A DNA stretch of 64,000 bases from Nodosilinea sp. FACHB-141 (GTDB lineage Bacteria; Cyanobacteriota; Cyanobacteriia; Phormidesmidales; Phormidesmidaceae), in contig NZ_JACJPP010000013.1 in NCBI RefSeq assembly GCF_014696135.1, positions 372,001 through 436,000 of the forward strand, in the 5' to 3' direction. How positions within the stretch are numbered: position 1 is the stretch's first letter; each line of letters opens with the position of its first letter. The notes beneath the pieces are model-generated. The model saw only the letters and a program-made list of their open reading frames with translations, had not been told where the DNA came from and searched no databases. Below, piece by piece: positions 56,201-64,000 of this stretch. The position numbers were made by a program, and so were the translations under genes.

Positions 56201-56500
56201 TTTACAAGAACAGCGTTACAAAACAGTTTTCAGCGTAACCGTTAGCTTATCACTCTGTGATGCTTCTAAATTCTTACGGGAAAAGGGGTTCAGCACTTTT
56301 TGTATCGCAACATTTGTACACAATTCGAAGGTTACCGGTAGGGCAGTACCCATTGAGCGCGGCTACTCTGGGGCACAGCCTCCACTCTCGTGTATTTGCT
56401 TCCGCCATCGTCTCCGTTGATGGTCTAACAAAAAATTATAAGAAAAATGCTTTTTTGGCTTTGAACTAACGTAGTTTCGAGTGCTGTGGTAGGGGAAAAG

Positions 56501-57613
56501 ATGTCAAACAATTCTGTGGGCGATCGCTTAGAAAAATATTTTGAGCTAAGCGCAAAAATTGCCCAACTCGACAGCCAAAAGTTGCACGCCTTGCTAAGTG
56601 ATAGTAAATCGAAGCTTGGGTGGGGTTTGACCCAGACGATCACCGTTGGGCAATCTCAAGTTTTTGTCAAACGTATTCCCGTCACCCAATTGGAATATGA
56701 CAATCTATTTTCTACCAAAAATCTCTACGACTTGCCTACTTATTTTAACTACGGCCTTGGCTCTGCGGGGCTAGGCGTCGCCGGGTTGAATGTCTTTCGT
56801 GAGCTTATTACCCATATCAAAACCAGCCAATGGGTGTTGGAGGGGGCGATCGCCGCTTTTCCTTTGGTGTACCACTATCGAATCTTGCCTTATTTAGGTT
56901 TACCCACAGAGGTTGACAAAGATTGCCTCAAAGAATTTGTAGCGTATTGGGGCAACCATGAAAACACTGGCACCTATATGTTAGAGCGGGCAAACGCCCG
57001 ATATGAGCTAGTTTTGTTTTTAGAATACCTGCCGCAGACGCTGGCAACTTGGCTCCAGCACCATCCACACACACTACCAAAAGTCCTAGACAGTCTACGC
57101 GAGATTATTACTTTTTTGGGTGCTAAAGGAGTTATTCATTTCGATGCCCATTTTCGTAATATTCTTACCGACGGCAAACAACTATATCTAACCGATTTTG
57201 GCCTAGCCCTCGATCAGAGCTTTGCGTTATCAGATCATGAACGCGCTTTTTTTGAGACCCATAGGCTCTACGACTATGGTGAAGTTTTTCGCAATGTCGG
57301 CCATATGGTGCAGTGGCACTACGATTCGTGCTCACAGCAGGCCAAGCGCAGCATTAGGATCATGTGCGGCATAAAAGACAACACCAAGCGCTATGAGTTA
57401 GCTACCCTACTGCTCGCAAACCTAGGGCAAATTCATACTAATAACACAATGGATTTCGGTGCATCCTGGGTGGCTGTTGTTGTCAAATACTGCAGTGTGA
57501 TTTTGCTCATGCGGGATTTCTTTTTTGATATTTGGGGAAATACCAAAAAGAATACTGAATTTCCCCATAAAACCTTACAGCAGCTGCTTACAGAGACCGG
57601 ATTTTTAAATTAA
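56501..57613 (+). CDS. Orphan protein-kinase-fold protein, AT-rich
   Basis: From ATG 56501 (370 residues, AGGGGA five bases before) the product has a kinase-like catalytic region: VIHFDAHFRNILTDGKQLYL with His213, Asp215 and Asn220, and TDFGLAL with Asp232 for metal. Upstream, FVKRIPVTQLEYDN places the ATP lysine near residue 55-60. Family members in this group include small-molecule and protein kinases; the substrate cannot be told. The gene is visibly AT-richer than hemE and the lyase gene, so it may be acquired. No toxin or phosphatase partner is adjacent. Confidence 0.8.
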   Translation: MSNNSVGDRLEKYFELSAKIAQLDSQKLHALLSDSKSKLGWGLTQTITVGQSQVFVKRIPVTQLEYDNLFSTKNLYDLPTYFNYGLGSAGLGVAGLNVFRELITHIKTSQWVLEGAIAAFPLVYHYRILPYLGLPTEVDKDCLKEFVAYWGNHENTGTYMLERANARYELVLFLEYLPQTLATWLQHHPHTLPKVLDSLREIITFLGAKGVIHFDAHFRNILTDGKQLYLTDFGLALDQSFALSDHERAFFETHRLYDYGEVFRNVGHMVQWHYDSCSQQAKRSIRIMCGIKDNTKRYELATLLLANLGQIHTNNTMDFGASWVAVVVKYCSVILLMRDFFFDIWGNTKKNTEFPHKTLQQLLTETGFLN

Positions 57614-57868
57614 ACAGTGGGTTCATATCGCTAGCTCTCAGCAACAATTCTCTGCGGACAGGCCGAACTACCTGTCGCCCCACGCCTCAAACAGCCCACG
57701 CTGTCAGCACCGCTAATCTCTAAACAGCTTTCCTTGAGCTGTTGCAGCTCCGGCGTTGAACCCTTGAACAGACAGACACCACAGTCGCCCATTGCCTAGG
57801 CGGGAAAAGGGAGCGCTTCGCTTTAGAATTAAAGACTGTGACTGTTTGTCGAGACGCAGATTATCCCC

Positions 57869-58390
57869 ATGGAAATTGTGAACTTTTTTGAAACCCTGGC
57901 CGGCAAGTGGTTTTCTCAGCGCACCATTCACAACCTGGCTGGTCAGAGTTCCCAAGCGGGGCAGTCTAATCTGCTAATTGAGTTTCTGCCTGCCACCGAT
58001 ACCGACCTAGCTCAGGTTTGCACCACCCTTGGCCACGACCCTAGCCAGATTGCTTGTGGCCTGCGGGTTCACCAAGACAGCCAGCTTGAGGGCGACAACC
58101 AAAAAATTCAGAGCAGTGCCCTGATGGTGATTATGACTCCCACCGATGCAGGGGACGGGGTGCTGGTGCAAGCGCCGACGGCCTCACCGGCGCTCCAGGG
58201 CAGCTACCGGGTTGAGGATGAAGTGTTAACCATTGTTACCCCCACCGACGCGGGGCAGGTAGAAGAACGCCTGTGGTTTGTAAACCCCAACCTGCGCATG
58301 CGCACCAGCGTGCTTAAAACTGGAGAGGATGTGCAAACGGCATCGTTTTGCTCAGAAATTCGCATGGGCGTAGCCAAACCTGCTGACTGA
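57869..58390 (+). CDS. CpcS/CpeS-family phycobiliprotein lyase
   Basis: The 173-residue lipocalin-like protein starts MEIVNFFETLAGKWFSQRTIHN, the lyase family signature, and has ALMVIMTPTDAGDGVLVQAP-like and MRTSVLK segments. These enzymes attach phycocyanobilin or phycoerythrobilin to a phycobiliprotein cysteine. Which subunit it serves cannot be told. It ends near a hairpin serving the opposite strand. Confidence 0.9.
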   Translation: MEIVNFFETLAGKWFSQRTIHNLAGQSSQAGQSNLLIEFLPATDTDLAQVCTTLGHDPSQIACGLRVHQDSQLEGDNQKIQSSALMVIMTPTDAGDGVLVQAPTASPALQGSYRVEDEVLTIVTPTDAGQVEERLWFVNPNLRMRTSVLKTGEDVQTASFCSEIRMGVAKPAD

Positions 58391-58401
58391 GCATATCTTT
58401 C

Positions 58402-58437
58402 AAAAAATCCAAAAATCCCCCGACTAAAGCCGAGGGA
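58402..58437 (-). terminator. Minus-strand intrinsic terminator
   Basis: On the minus strand TCCCTCGGCT pairs (with two G-U) with AGTCGGGGGA around a short TT loop, followed by TTTTTTGGATTTTTTG. It lies about 195 bases after the stop of the 58632-58994 gene, so that mRNA would have a long 3' end, or another transcript ends here. Confidence 0.7.
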
Positions 58438-58631
58438 TAAGAGTAACTGGTGTTGAACGCTGTTGAAACAATTAAGCGCGTCTGCTGTGGCTAGCGTGTG
58501 GGGGTGTAGCCTAAAAACCTCTGTCTTTTGAGGACCCTCTTCTCATCGCCCTCTTTGGACAGGGATAGTCACGCTCGGTCTTGGCGACCTCAACTAGGTT
58601 TGCCGTCAGGACAAGCACCGCTGGGGATGAT

Positions 58632-58994
58632 TTAAATCAGGGGGTCTGACAGGGGCGCTTGACCCTCGGAGCCGACTGCAACATTAGGCAGCTGAAGATC
58701 GGGTTGGTCCTCGGGCAGCTTTTGCACAATTAGTTCGTTGCCGTCGCGACCCAGAACAGCCACGGTGTCGCCAGGCACCAGCGGTACTGCGGCGGAGGCT
58801 GCGATCGCAGTCCAGTAGACCCCTTCAAACTTAACCTGGTACTTGCGGCCCTCCAGAAGGTCTTGAACTATAGCTGTTTTATCTGTCCAAGCTCCCTCTG
58901 GAAATGTAGGTTCATCAGCCGAGTCAGCGGCCCACTGAATATCTTGGGGTGAATCAGCTTCAGGAAAGACATCTTCTATTAGATCGTCTGACAT
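58632..58994 (-). CDS. NfeD-like OB-fold protein
   Basis: The 120-residue soluble protein has a disordered acidic start and an OB domain with YQVKFEGVYWTAIAAS and VPGDTVAVLGRDGNELIVQ, the C-terminal NfeD pattern. NfeD proteins partner stomatin/SPFH membrane proteins; here there is no membrane segment and no SPFH gene, so it is a free OB-domain paralogue. Confidence 0.75.
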   Translation of the reverse strand: MSDDLIEDVFPEADSPQDIQWAADSADEPTFPEGAWTDKTAIVQDLLEGRKYQVKFEGVYWTAIAASAAVPLVPGDTVAVLGRDGNELIVQKLPEDQPDLQLPNVAVGSEGQAPLSDPLI

Positions 58995-59197
58995 GGCTCA
59001 AACCTTTTGTAGGATAAGGACTAGTTTCGATGGGTTCTAGGGTTTAGAACTCATCCTTGAGATAGATAGCAGCTCGAAAGAGATAGCAGCGCGTGATAGA
59101 TAGAATGTCACCATTAGAGCATTGGTGAGTCGAGGTGGTTGGCAGGGGCACCGCTAAGTCGCTATGCTGCCCTGGAATGTGAGGACAAACAACGGCT

Positions 59198-60688
59198 ATG
59201 GCAGGGTCTCAAATCGAACAGTGGCACGAGCCAGAACTCAAAAACGACCCAGCGGTGGAGAGCGCAGCGACGGCAGCGGCTATCACCCTAGCGCCGTTGC
59301 CCGCGCCGCGGCCGCGCCCTCGGTGGCAGAGAAGACTGGCGATCGCCGCTGGGGTAGGAGCCCTGGGCGGTCTCGGCGGTCTGCTGTGGTGGGCTTTGCG
59401 CACGCCGTCGCATCCCTACGTGATGGATATTTTGCCCTCCCAGAGTGAGTATGCGATCGCTCGTGGGGAAAGCCCGCTCCTGAGCTGGCAGGTGAGCAAC
59501 CCTCGCCAAGTGCAGACCATCCTGCTGCGCGGTTACGCCCCAGACGGCACCCTAGTATTTGGCCCAGAAACCTACGACCTATCGGAGGGACTGCCGGTTG
59601 GTCTGCTGCCGTACTGCGACCAGACCAGACAGCTGCTCACCTGTCGCGAAGTGCCCCTCGAACTGCGTGAGCCGGGCCAATACCGCTTTGAGCTCACTCT
59701 GCTGCCCGATATGGATCTGAACTTAGCCCCTATCCAGGCCGAGAGCAGTCTAGTCACCGTAGCCGACCTGCCCCAGCCCACCGTGGTCGAACTCGCCCCC
59801 GATCAGGTGATTTACTCTGAGGCCGGCACCCAGGTTTCGGCCAACATGCCAACTCTGGCCCCGCCCGTTACTGATGCTGGCATTCGCGTCAGCTGGATTG
59901 TCACCAACCCCGCAAGCCTGCAAGACCTACTGCTGGTGGTCAAGCGGCCCGATGGCACGACCATAGGGGGGCGGCGGTTTGCCCTGCGCAAACCAAATAG
60001 CCCCCAGGTGGCCCTGCCCGAAGAGCTTCAGCCCTTTTGCAAACTTGAAGACCGGCTAATTTGCCAGGGGGTGCCCAGCGGCATGATGGAGGTGGGGCAG
60101 TACCAGTTTGAGCTCACCCCGGTACCGGCTAACTTGGGCGATCGCGAGCTGCCAGCGGCCAAACAAAGCGAAGTGGTGAATATTCAGCCCCGCCCGGTGC
60201 GCATTGCCTCGTTCACCATCAATGGACGTGAGGCTCAGCCCAAATATTTAGTGCCGGTGGAGCCGGGTCAGCAAATCCCTGGGTTCCAGGTGGCCTGGCG
60301 AGTAGAGGGCGGCTCAACGGCCAAAGTTGAACTGCTGCCTTCACCGGGAACGGTGGGCCTTCAAGGGGCGCTGTCGATGCCCCTCAGCCCAGCGGGCACT
60401 ACCACCGTGACCCTACGGGTCACAGATGGCCAAAACCCGCCCCTGGTGCGTGCCGTTACCTTTGAGACCTTCAACCCTCGACCCAATCAGCCCGTAATCA
60501 TTAATCAGGGGGGCGGCACCTCCAGCGGCAGTAGCCAAACTGCCCCAGCGCCTCGGCCTACAACCCCGCCGGCAACTCGCCCCCGCGATCCGCTGGGCGA
60601 AGGCATGCGCGACCAAGAGCCAACCACTGGCAGCAATCTCCCCGACCTGCAAAACCGCCCGCCGGAAGAGTTAGACCTCAATTTTTAG
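59198..60688 (+). CDS. Membrane-anchored protein with repeated beta-sandwich domains
   Basis: The 496-residue protein has a cytoplasmic Ala/Pro-rich start, one helix at about 49-68 (AIAAGVGALGGLGGLLWWAL), and then three related domains. The first two share LSWQVSN/VSWIVTN starts, a pair of cysteines 7-8 apart (PYCDQTRQLLTC, PFCKLEDRLIC) and YRFELT/YQFELT ends. The third is FQVAWRVEGG. A Pro-rich tail follows. The fold is likely Ig-like in the periplasm with disulfides. It is upstream of the HTH-GrpE gene by 27 bases and likely co-transcribed. Function unknown. Confidence 0.7.
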   Translation: MAGSQIEQWHEPELKNDPAVESAATAAAITLAPLPAPRPRPRWQRRLAIAAGVGALGGLGGLLWWALRTPSHPYVMDILPSQSEYAIARGESPLLSWQVSNPRQVQTILLRGYAPDGTLVFGPETYDLSEGLPVGLLPYCDQTRQLLTCREVPLELREPGQYRFELTLLPDMDLNLAPIQAESSLVTVADLPQPTVVELAPDQVIYSEAGTQVSANMPTLAPPVTDAGIRVSWIVTNPASLQDLLLVVKRPDGTTIGGRRFALRKPNSPQVALPEELQPFCKLEDRLICQGVPSGMMEVGQYQFELTPVPANLGDRELPAAKQSEVVNIQPRPVRIASFTINGREAQPKYLVPVEPGQQIPGFQVAWRVEGGSTAKVELLPSPGTVGLQGALSMPLSPAGTTTVTLRVTDGQNPPLVRAVTFETFNPRPNQPVIINQGGGTSSGSSQTAPAPRPTTPPATRPRDPLGEGMRDQEPTTGSNLPDLQNRPPEELDLNF

Positions 60689-60715
60689 GGAAGCACCAAC
60701 CGTTGGCGGAGGGCT

Positions 60716-61387
60716 ATGGCAAGTTCTAGTTCTGACCGGGTAGACCACAGCCCAGTGCTGCAATCGCTGATGGCCGAGGCAAATATTGCCAGCTACCGTG
60801 CCCTCAGCCAGACCAGCGGCGTGCCTCGTTCAGCGATCGACAGCCTGCGCCAGGGACAGGTTGGGCGACTGCGGGTGGACGTGCTGCAACGCCTCAGCCA
60901 AGCTCTAGGATTGTCGCTAGAGGATTTGGTGAATAGGTTTAGCTCGCTCAATGTGTCCCAGCTTAGAGGAGGCTCTGAGAATGAGGCGATGGATCAAATT
61001 CAGATCCTGCGGCAGGAGTGCGATCGCCTCCAAACTCAGCTCGTCACCCAAGCCGACACCGTGCGCCAGCAGGTGCAGCAGGAGGCGATTGCCCAGCTAG
61101 AGCCTTGGTTGGTGCAGTGGCCCACCGCCGCCCACGCCGCCCAGCAAAAGGCCGATCTTCCCGCCCAAAAACTGCTCCCCTTGGTGCGCCCCGTAGAAAC
61201 CCTCGTACAAAGTTGGGGGGTCACCCCTATAGAAACGGTCGGGGCCGAAGTGTCCTACGACCCGCAGATTCATCAACCCAAGGCCGGCGTTTTATCGCCA
61301 GGCCAGCCAGCGAGGGTGAGCCATGTGGGCTACCGTCAAGGCGATCGCCTGCTGTACCGCGCCAAAGTCACACCGATCCAAGCCTAG
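60716..61387 (+). CDS. HTH-GrpE fusion protein
   Basis: The 223-residue product has an XRE-type helix-turn-helix (about residues 15-75, ASYRALSQTSGVPRSAIDSL and LRVDVLQRLSQALGLSLEDL), a coiled coil (about 90-135), and a C-terminal beta domain matching GrpE (VSYDPQIHQPKAGVL, VGYRQGDRLLYRAKV). GrpE is the DnaK nucleotide-exchange factor; the wing domain contacts DnaK. This could be a regulator that senses or recruits DnaK. Confidence 0.8.
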   Translation: MASSSSDRVDHSPVLQSLMAEANIASYRALSQTSGVPRSAIDSLRQGQVGRLRVDVLQRLSQALGLSLEDLVNRFSSLNVSQLRGGSENEAMDQIQILRQECDRLQTQLVTQADTVRQQVQQEAIAQLEPWLVQWPTAAHAAQQKADLPAQKLLPLVRPVETLVQSWGVTPIETVGAEVSYDPQIHQPKAGVLSPGQPARVSHVGYRQGDRLLYRAKVTPIQA

Positions 61388-61593
61388 ACGCCGTTGCCTT
61401 GAGCTTGGTGCCAGCCCCAGCAAAATTTTTACCCTGCCTATAAATACCCGATGAAGTTAGAGATTTTTTTGCAGTTCTTTACGAAATTTGGGCCCCAGCA
61501 TGGGAATCTTATGCGTGGGTAGGTCATAACCGGGCAAACCCACTGCACCCTTACTATACAGAACCCCACTTTCTAGCTGAACTCCCTATATTT

Positions 61594-61625
61594 GAAAAGC
61601 TCCCCGCCTAGGCGGGGAGCTTTTC
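61594..61625. terminator. Near-perfect palindromic terminator
   Basis: GAAAAGCTCCCCGCC (61594-61608) pairs exactly with GGCGGGGAGCTTTTC (61611-61625) with a two-base loop, giving A/T ends on both strands. It lies between convergent HTH-GrpE and lysS and can serve both. Confidence 0.85.
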
Positions 61626-61668
61626 GTTAAGCCAAGCAATTTTGGACTGGCGATTTCGGGATTTCCCC

Positions 61669-61724
61669 GCTCCTCACCTCATCCACCGTCCCACCCATCC
61701 ACCCGCCTATCTGCCTACTCCTCC
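61669..61724. repeat. C-rich heptad-like array over the lysS stop
   Basis: CATCCACCGTCCCACCC-like units run into the last codons of lysS (stop near 61715), as the arrays at 8931 and 10985 do with their genes. Confidence 0.6.
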
Positions 61725-63256
61725 CGCTCCGGCTTCAGCAGCGGAAAGGCGATCACATCACGAATACTGGGACTATCGGTGAGCAGCATCACCAGGCGAT
61801 CGATGCCGATGCCCTCACCGCAGGTGGGCGGCATACCGTGCTCCAGAGCCGTCAAAAAGTCTTCATCTACCCCAGTAGCCTCCAGATCGCCCGCCGCCTT
61901 GCGTGCCGCCTGCAGCTCAAACCGGTGGCGCTGGTCGATGGGGTCGGTCAACTCCGAAAAGCCGTTGGCAGTTTCTCGGCCCACCACAAATAGCTCAAAT
62001 CGTTCCACCACCTCGGGTTGGCTGCGGTGGGGCTTCGACAGAGGCGAGATCTCGACTGGGTGGTCGATCAAGAACGTCGGCTGAATCAGAGTTTCTTCAA
62101 TTTTTTGCTCAAAGACTTCATTCAGCAGTTTGCCGACCGAGTCACAGTCTTCGACACCATGCAGCTTGAGATCCTTAACCGCCGCTTTGGCCTCATCTAA
62201 GGTGGTGAACTGGCGAAAATCTAGCCCAGTGTGCTCCTGCACTAGATCATGCATCGTCACCCGTCTCCAGGGCGGAGTCAGATTAATGTCTACACCCTGA
62301 TAGGTGATCTTGAGCGTGCCCAGAATGTCTTTGGCTAGAGTAGCAATTAGGTCTTCGGTAAGATTCATCAGGTCGTGGTAGTCGGCGTAGGCCTGGTAAA
62401 ACTCTACGCTGGTGAACTCGGGGTTGTGGCGAGTTGACACGCCCTCGTTGCGAAAGATGCGGCCAATCTCAAACACCCGCTCAAAGCCGCCCACCACCAG
62501 CCGCTTCAGGTGCAGTTCAGTAGCGATACGCAGGTAGAGATCCATCTCCAGAGTGTTGTGGTAGGTGACGAAGGGGCGCGCCTCGGCCCCCCCGGCCTCG
62601 CTTTGCAGCACTGGGGTTTCAATCTCTAAGAAGCCCCGATCTTCTAAATAACGACGAATGCCGGAGGTAATTAGTGCCCGCTTGCGAAAGGTGTCGCGCA
62701 CGGTGGGGTTGACGATTAAATCGACGTAGCGCTGGCGGTAGCGCTTGGCCACATCCGTCAAGCCGTGCCACTTGTCGGGCAGAGGCAGCAGCGCCTTAGT
62801 CAGCAGGGCATACTCCTGCACTTTGACCGAGAGTTCGCCCTTCTCGGTACGCTTGATAGTGCCGCGCACGCCGAGGATGTCGCCTACGTCGGTGAGCTGC
62901 TTCAGGTGTTCAAAGGCCTGCTCATCCGCAGTGCCCATGTTCTCTTGAATTGTGGCTTTTTCCAGGTAGAGCTGAATGATGCCACTCTCATCTTGCAAGG
63001 TAAAGAAGGCCAGCTTGCCAAACACCCGCCGCGCCAAAATTCTCCCAGCGAGGGAAACAGGGGCATCCACTTCGGCTCCAGCTTCTAAATCAGCATATTT
63101 GGCCTGTAAATCGGCGGTATGGTCAGTGACATCCCACCGATAGGCAAAGGGATTTTGGCCTAGCTGCTTGAGGTCTTCTACCTTTTGCAGCCGCGCCGCA
63201 CGAATTTCTTCAAGGCTAGAAGCACTTTGGCCTGGGCGGTTAGAGTCAGACGACAT
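61715..63256 (-). CDS. lysS: Lysyl-tRNA synthetase (class II)
   Basis: LysRS charges tRNA-Lys in the cytosol. The 513-residue protein has an N-terminal OB anticodon domain ([22 protein letters not shown]) and class II motifs 1-3: [41 protein letters not shown]-like and [15 protein letters not shown]-terminal PLLKPEREE end is normal. The start is ATG 63256. Confidence 0.95.
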   Translation of the reverse strand: MSSDSNRPGQSASSLEEIRAARLQKVEDLKQLGQNPFAYRWDVTDHTADLQAKYADLEAGAEVDAPVSLAGRILARRVFGKLAFFTLQDESGIIQLYLEKATIQENMGTADEQAFEHLKQLTDVGDILGVRGTIKRTEKGELSVKVQEYALLTKALLPLPDKWHGLTDVAKRYRQRYVDLIVNPTVRDTFRKRALITSGIRRYLEDRGFLEIETPVLQSEAGGAEARPFVTYHNTLEMDLYLRIATELHLKRLVVGGFERVFEIGRIFRNEGVSTRHNPEFTSVEFYQAYADYHDLMNLTEDLIATLAKDILGTLKITYQGVDINLTPPWRRVTMHDLVQEHTGLDFRQFTTLDEAKAAVKDLKLHGVEDCDSVGKLLNEVFEQKIEETLIQPTFLIDHPVEISPLSKPHRSQPEVVERFELFVVGRETANGFSELTDPIDQRHRFELQAARKAAGDLEATGVDEDFLTALEHGMPPTCGEGIGIDRLVMLLTDSPSIRDVIAFPLLKPEREE

Positions 63257-63425
63257 AGCTAGGGGCAGGTGAATGGCAAAACGTCACAAGCCCCCATTAT
63301 AGGGAACCCTGGCCCCCGGACTACGACGAGCGGCAATCCTTTAAAGCAGTTAAGCCTGACCGCTAGCTCCTCTCCAAACGGGAGAGTCCAGCGGTCAGGC
63401 TTGAGTTAAATCTGGCAGTAGGAGC

Positions 63426-63710
63426 CTAGAAGTAGGCGTAGGATGATGCCGTGGCGGCGGCGATCGCAACCAGCCCCTGCCGCACAAACGACAGCAGCAA
63501 AAAGGCCAGAATTGGCGAGATATCAATGCCGCCCAGGGGAGGAATAATCGAGCGGAATAGGTTCAAGTAGGGGTCGGTTAGCTGGCTCAGCACCGAGAAA
63601 GGCGGGCTAAACCAATCCACATTGGGAAACCAGCTCAGAAGAATACGTACGATCAGCAAGATCGTATAGATCGATAAAAACGTGGTGAGGGTTTGTACCA
63701 ATATGTCCAT
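63426..63710 (-). CDS. YggT-family membrane protein
   Basis: The 94-residue two- to three-helix protein has LLSWFPNVDWFSPPFSVLSQ and LTDPYLNLFRSIIPPLGGID, the YggT (CCB3/YlmG-like) signature. In cyanobacteria and chloroplasts relatives help cytochrome b6 haem attachment or nucleoid and cell-division organisation. Which role applies here is not visible. Confidence 0.88.
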   Translation of the reverse strand: MDILVQTLTTFLSIYTILLIVRILLSWFPNVDWFSPPFSVLSQLTDPYLNLFRSIIPPLGGIDISPILAFLLLSFVRQGLVAIAAATASSYAYF

Positions 63711-63818
63711 TTGAGAACCTCGGCAGTAGTCGTTATCAACAATACACGGAGCGTCTAAGTCTGTCAGTTAGTGTAACGGTTTGCTTCGTCCAGCACGGGA
63801 CGAACCCGGTAGATTTGC

Positions 63819-64000
63819 TTAAGAGTCTATACGGGATGGGCTTTCCCAAGGGCGCTCAGAGTGGCCGTTGATGCCGCCGAGCTGCTGCCGCACATCATCG
63901 ATCGCATCGTTGAGCTGGGCAATTTTGTCTTCTAGGCCGAGGCGGGCAGCTTCAATGCTCTCTTCGTCGGGGTCGTCAAACTCGCCGAAGGCCAGGCTAC
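63819..64000 (-). CDS. 3' end of a hypothetical gene
   Basis: An open frame enters from the right edge and ends at TAA (63819-63821). The last 60 residues read AARLGLEDKIAQLNDAIDDV with a helical, acidic character, then GHSERPWESPSRIDS. No family is recognised from this part. The remainder lies outside the window. Confidence 0.6.
   Translation of the reverse strand, partial: SLAFGEFDDPDEESIEAARLGLEDKIAQLNDAIDDVRQQLGGINGHSERPWESPSRIDS

Noticed and set aside
56184-56420. 78-codon open frame upstream of the kinase-like gene
   Set aside because: It overlaps the start of hemE on the other strand, has no ribosome binding site and no recognisable protein pattern.
58438-58631. 6S RNA or SRP RNA gene
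   Set aside because: No conserved SRP tetraloop motif or long 6S-type hairpin could be recognised; it is kept only as a possible small RNA or 3' UTR.
63781-63825. tRNA-like T-arm in minus strand (GGGTTCGTCCCG)
   Set aside because: No matching acceptor, D or anticodon stem could be drawn around it.

Overview
The window comes from a cyanobacterium with fairly high GC. The evidence is abundant HIP1-type octamers (GCGATCGC), a CpcS/CpeS-type phycobilin lyase, the LL-diaminopimelate aminotransferase route to lysine, short-form HisG, an EbsA-like pilus protein, and many conserved proteins of cyanobacterial type. A filamentous Leptolyngbya/Nodosilinea-like host is a guess from gene content only. 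I see no rRNA, tRNA, CRISPR array, integrase or transposase. Most of the window is ordinary chromosome with a few accessory insertions.

Layout. 1-2.4 kb: the end of an SLH-domain protein, a 181-bp element with terminal inverted repeats, a cupin and small unknown proteins. 2.6-12.3 kb: two osmolyte-type ABC importers. One is a glycine-betaine/choline (OpuC/OsmVWXY) system whose second permease is displaced. The other is a sugar or glucosylglycerol-type importer (binding protein, two permeases, ATPase). A visibly AT-rich island at 5.15-7.14 kb separates the halves of the betaine system. It carries a free-standing LanC-like protein and a cysteine-rich small ORF with an in-frame TGA near its best start. 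12.5-20.9 kb (minus strand): purC, bamA/omp85, lpxC, fabZ, lpxA, lpxB and exbB/exbD, a cell-envelope block. 21-29.6 kb: dapL, hisG, a DUF981-like membrane protein, a methyltransferase, an SRPBCC protein, a histidine kinase, a HerA-like ATPase, smpB and a YciI protein. 29.7-39.5 kb: a processive glycosyltransferase, an EbsA-like protein, a BioD/DRTGG protein, a DprA-like SLOG protein, MAPEG, YajQ, YraN, a RibD-like reductase, a DUF482 acyltransferase and a double-domain class III cyclase. 39.6-48.6 kb: a DUF4346 protein, three DUF202 membrane proteins, an LCP protein, mannose-1-phosphate guanylyltransferase and an EF-G paralogue. 48.8-54.1 kb: a translationally coupled three-gene two-component operon. 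54.2-64 kb: a Cas4/RecB-like nuclease, hemE, an AT-rich protein-kinase-fold gene, a phycobilin lyase, an NfeD-like OB protein, a repeat-bearing membrane protein, an HTH-GrpE fusion, lysS, a YggT protein and the 3' end of another gene.

How the genes work together. The envelope block makes lipid A precursors and inserts outer-membrane proteins. LCP, manC, the glycosyltransferase and the DUF482 protein suggest polysaccharide and cell-wall work. The two importers would retrieve compatible solutes. The strongest leads for something undescribed are the LanC-like island, the AT-rich orphan kinase, the sAC-like complementary double cyclase, the HTH-GrpE fusion, the TIR element, and a family of degenerate heptad-like arrays at gene 3' ends.
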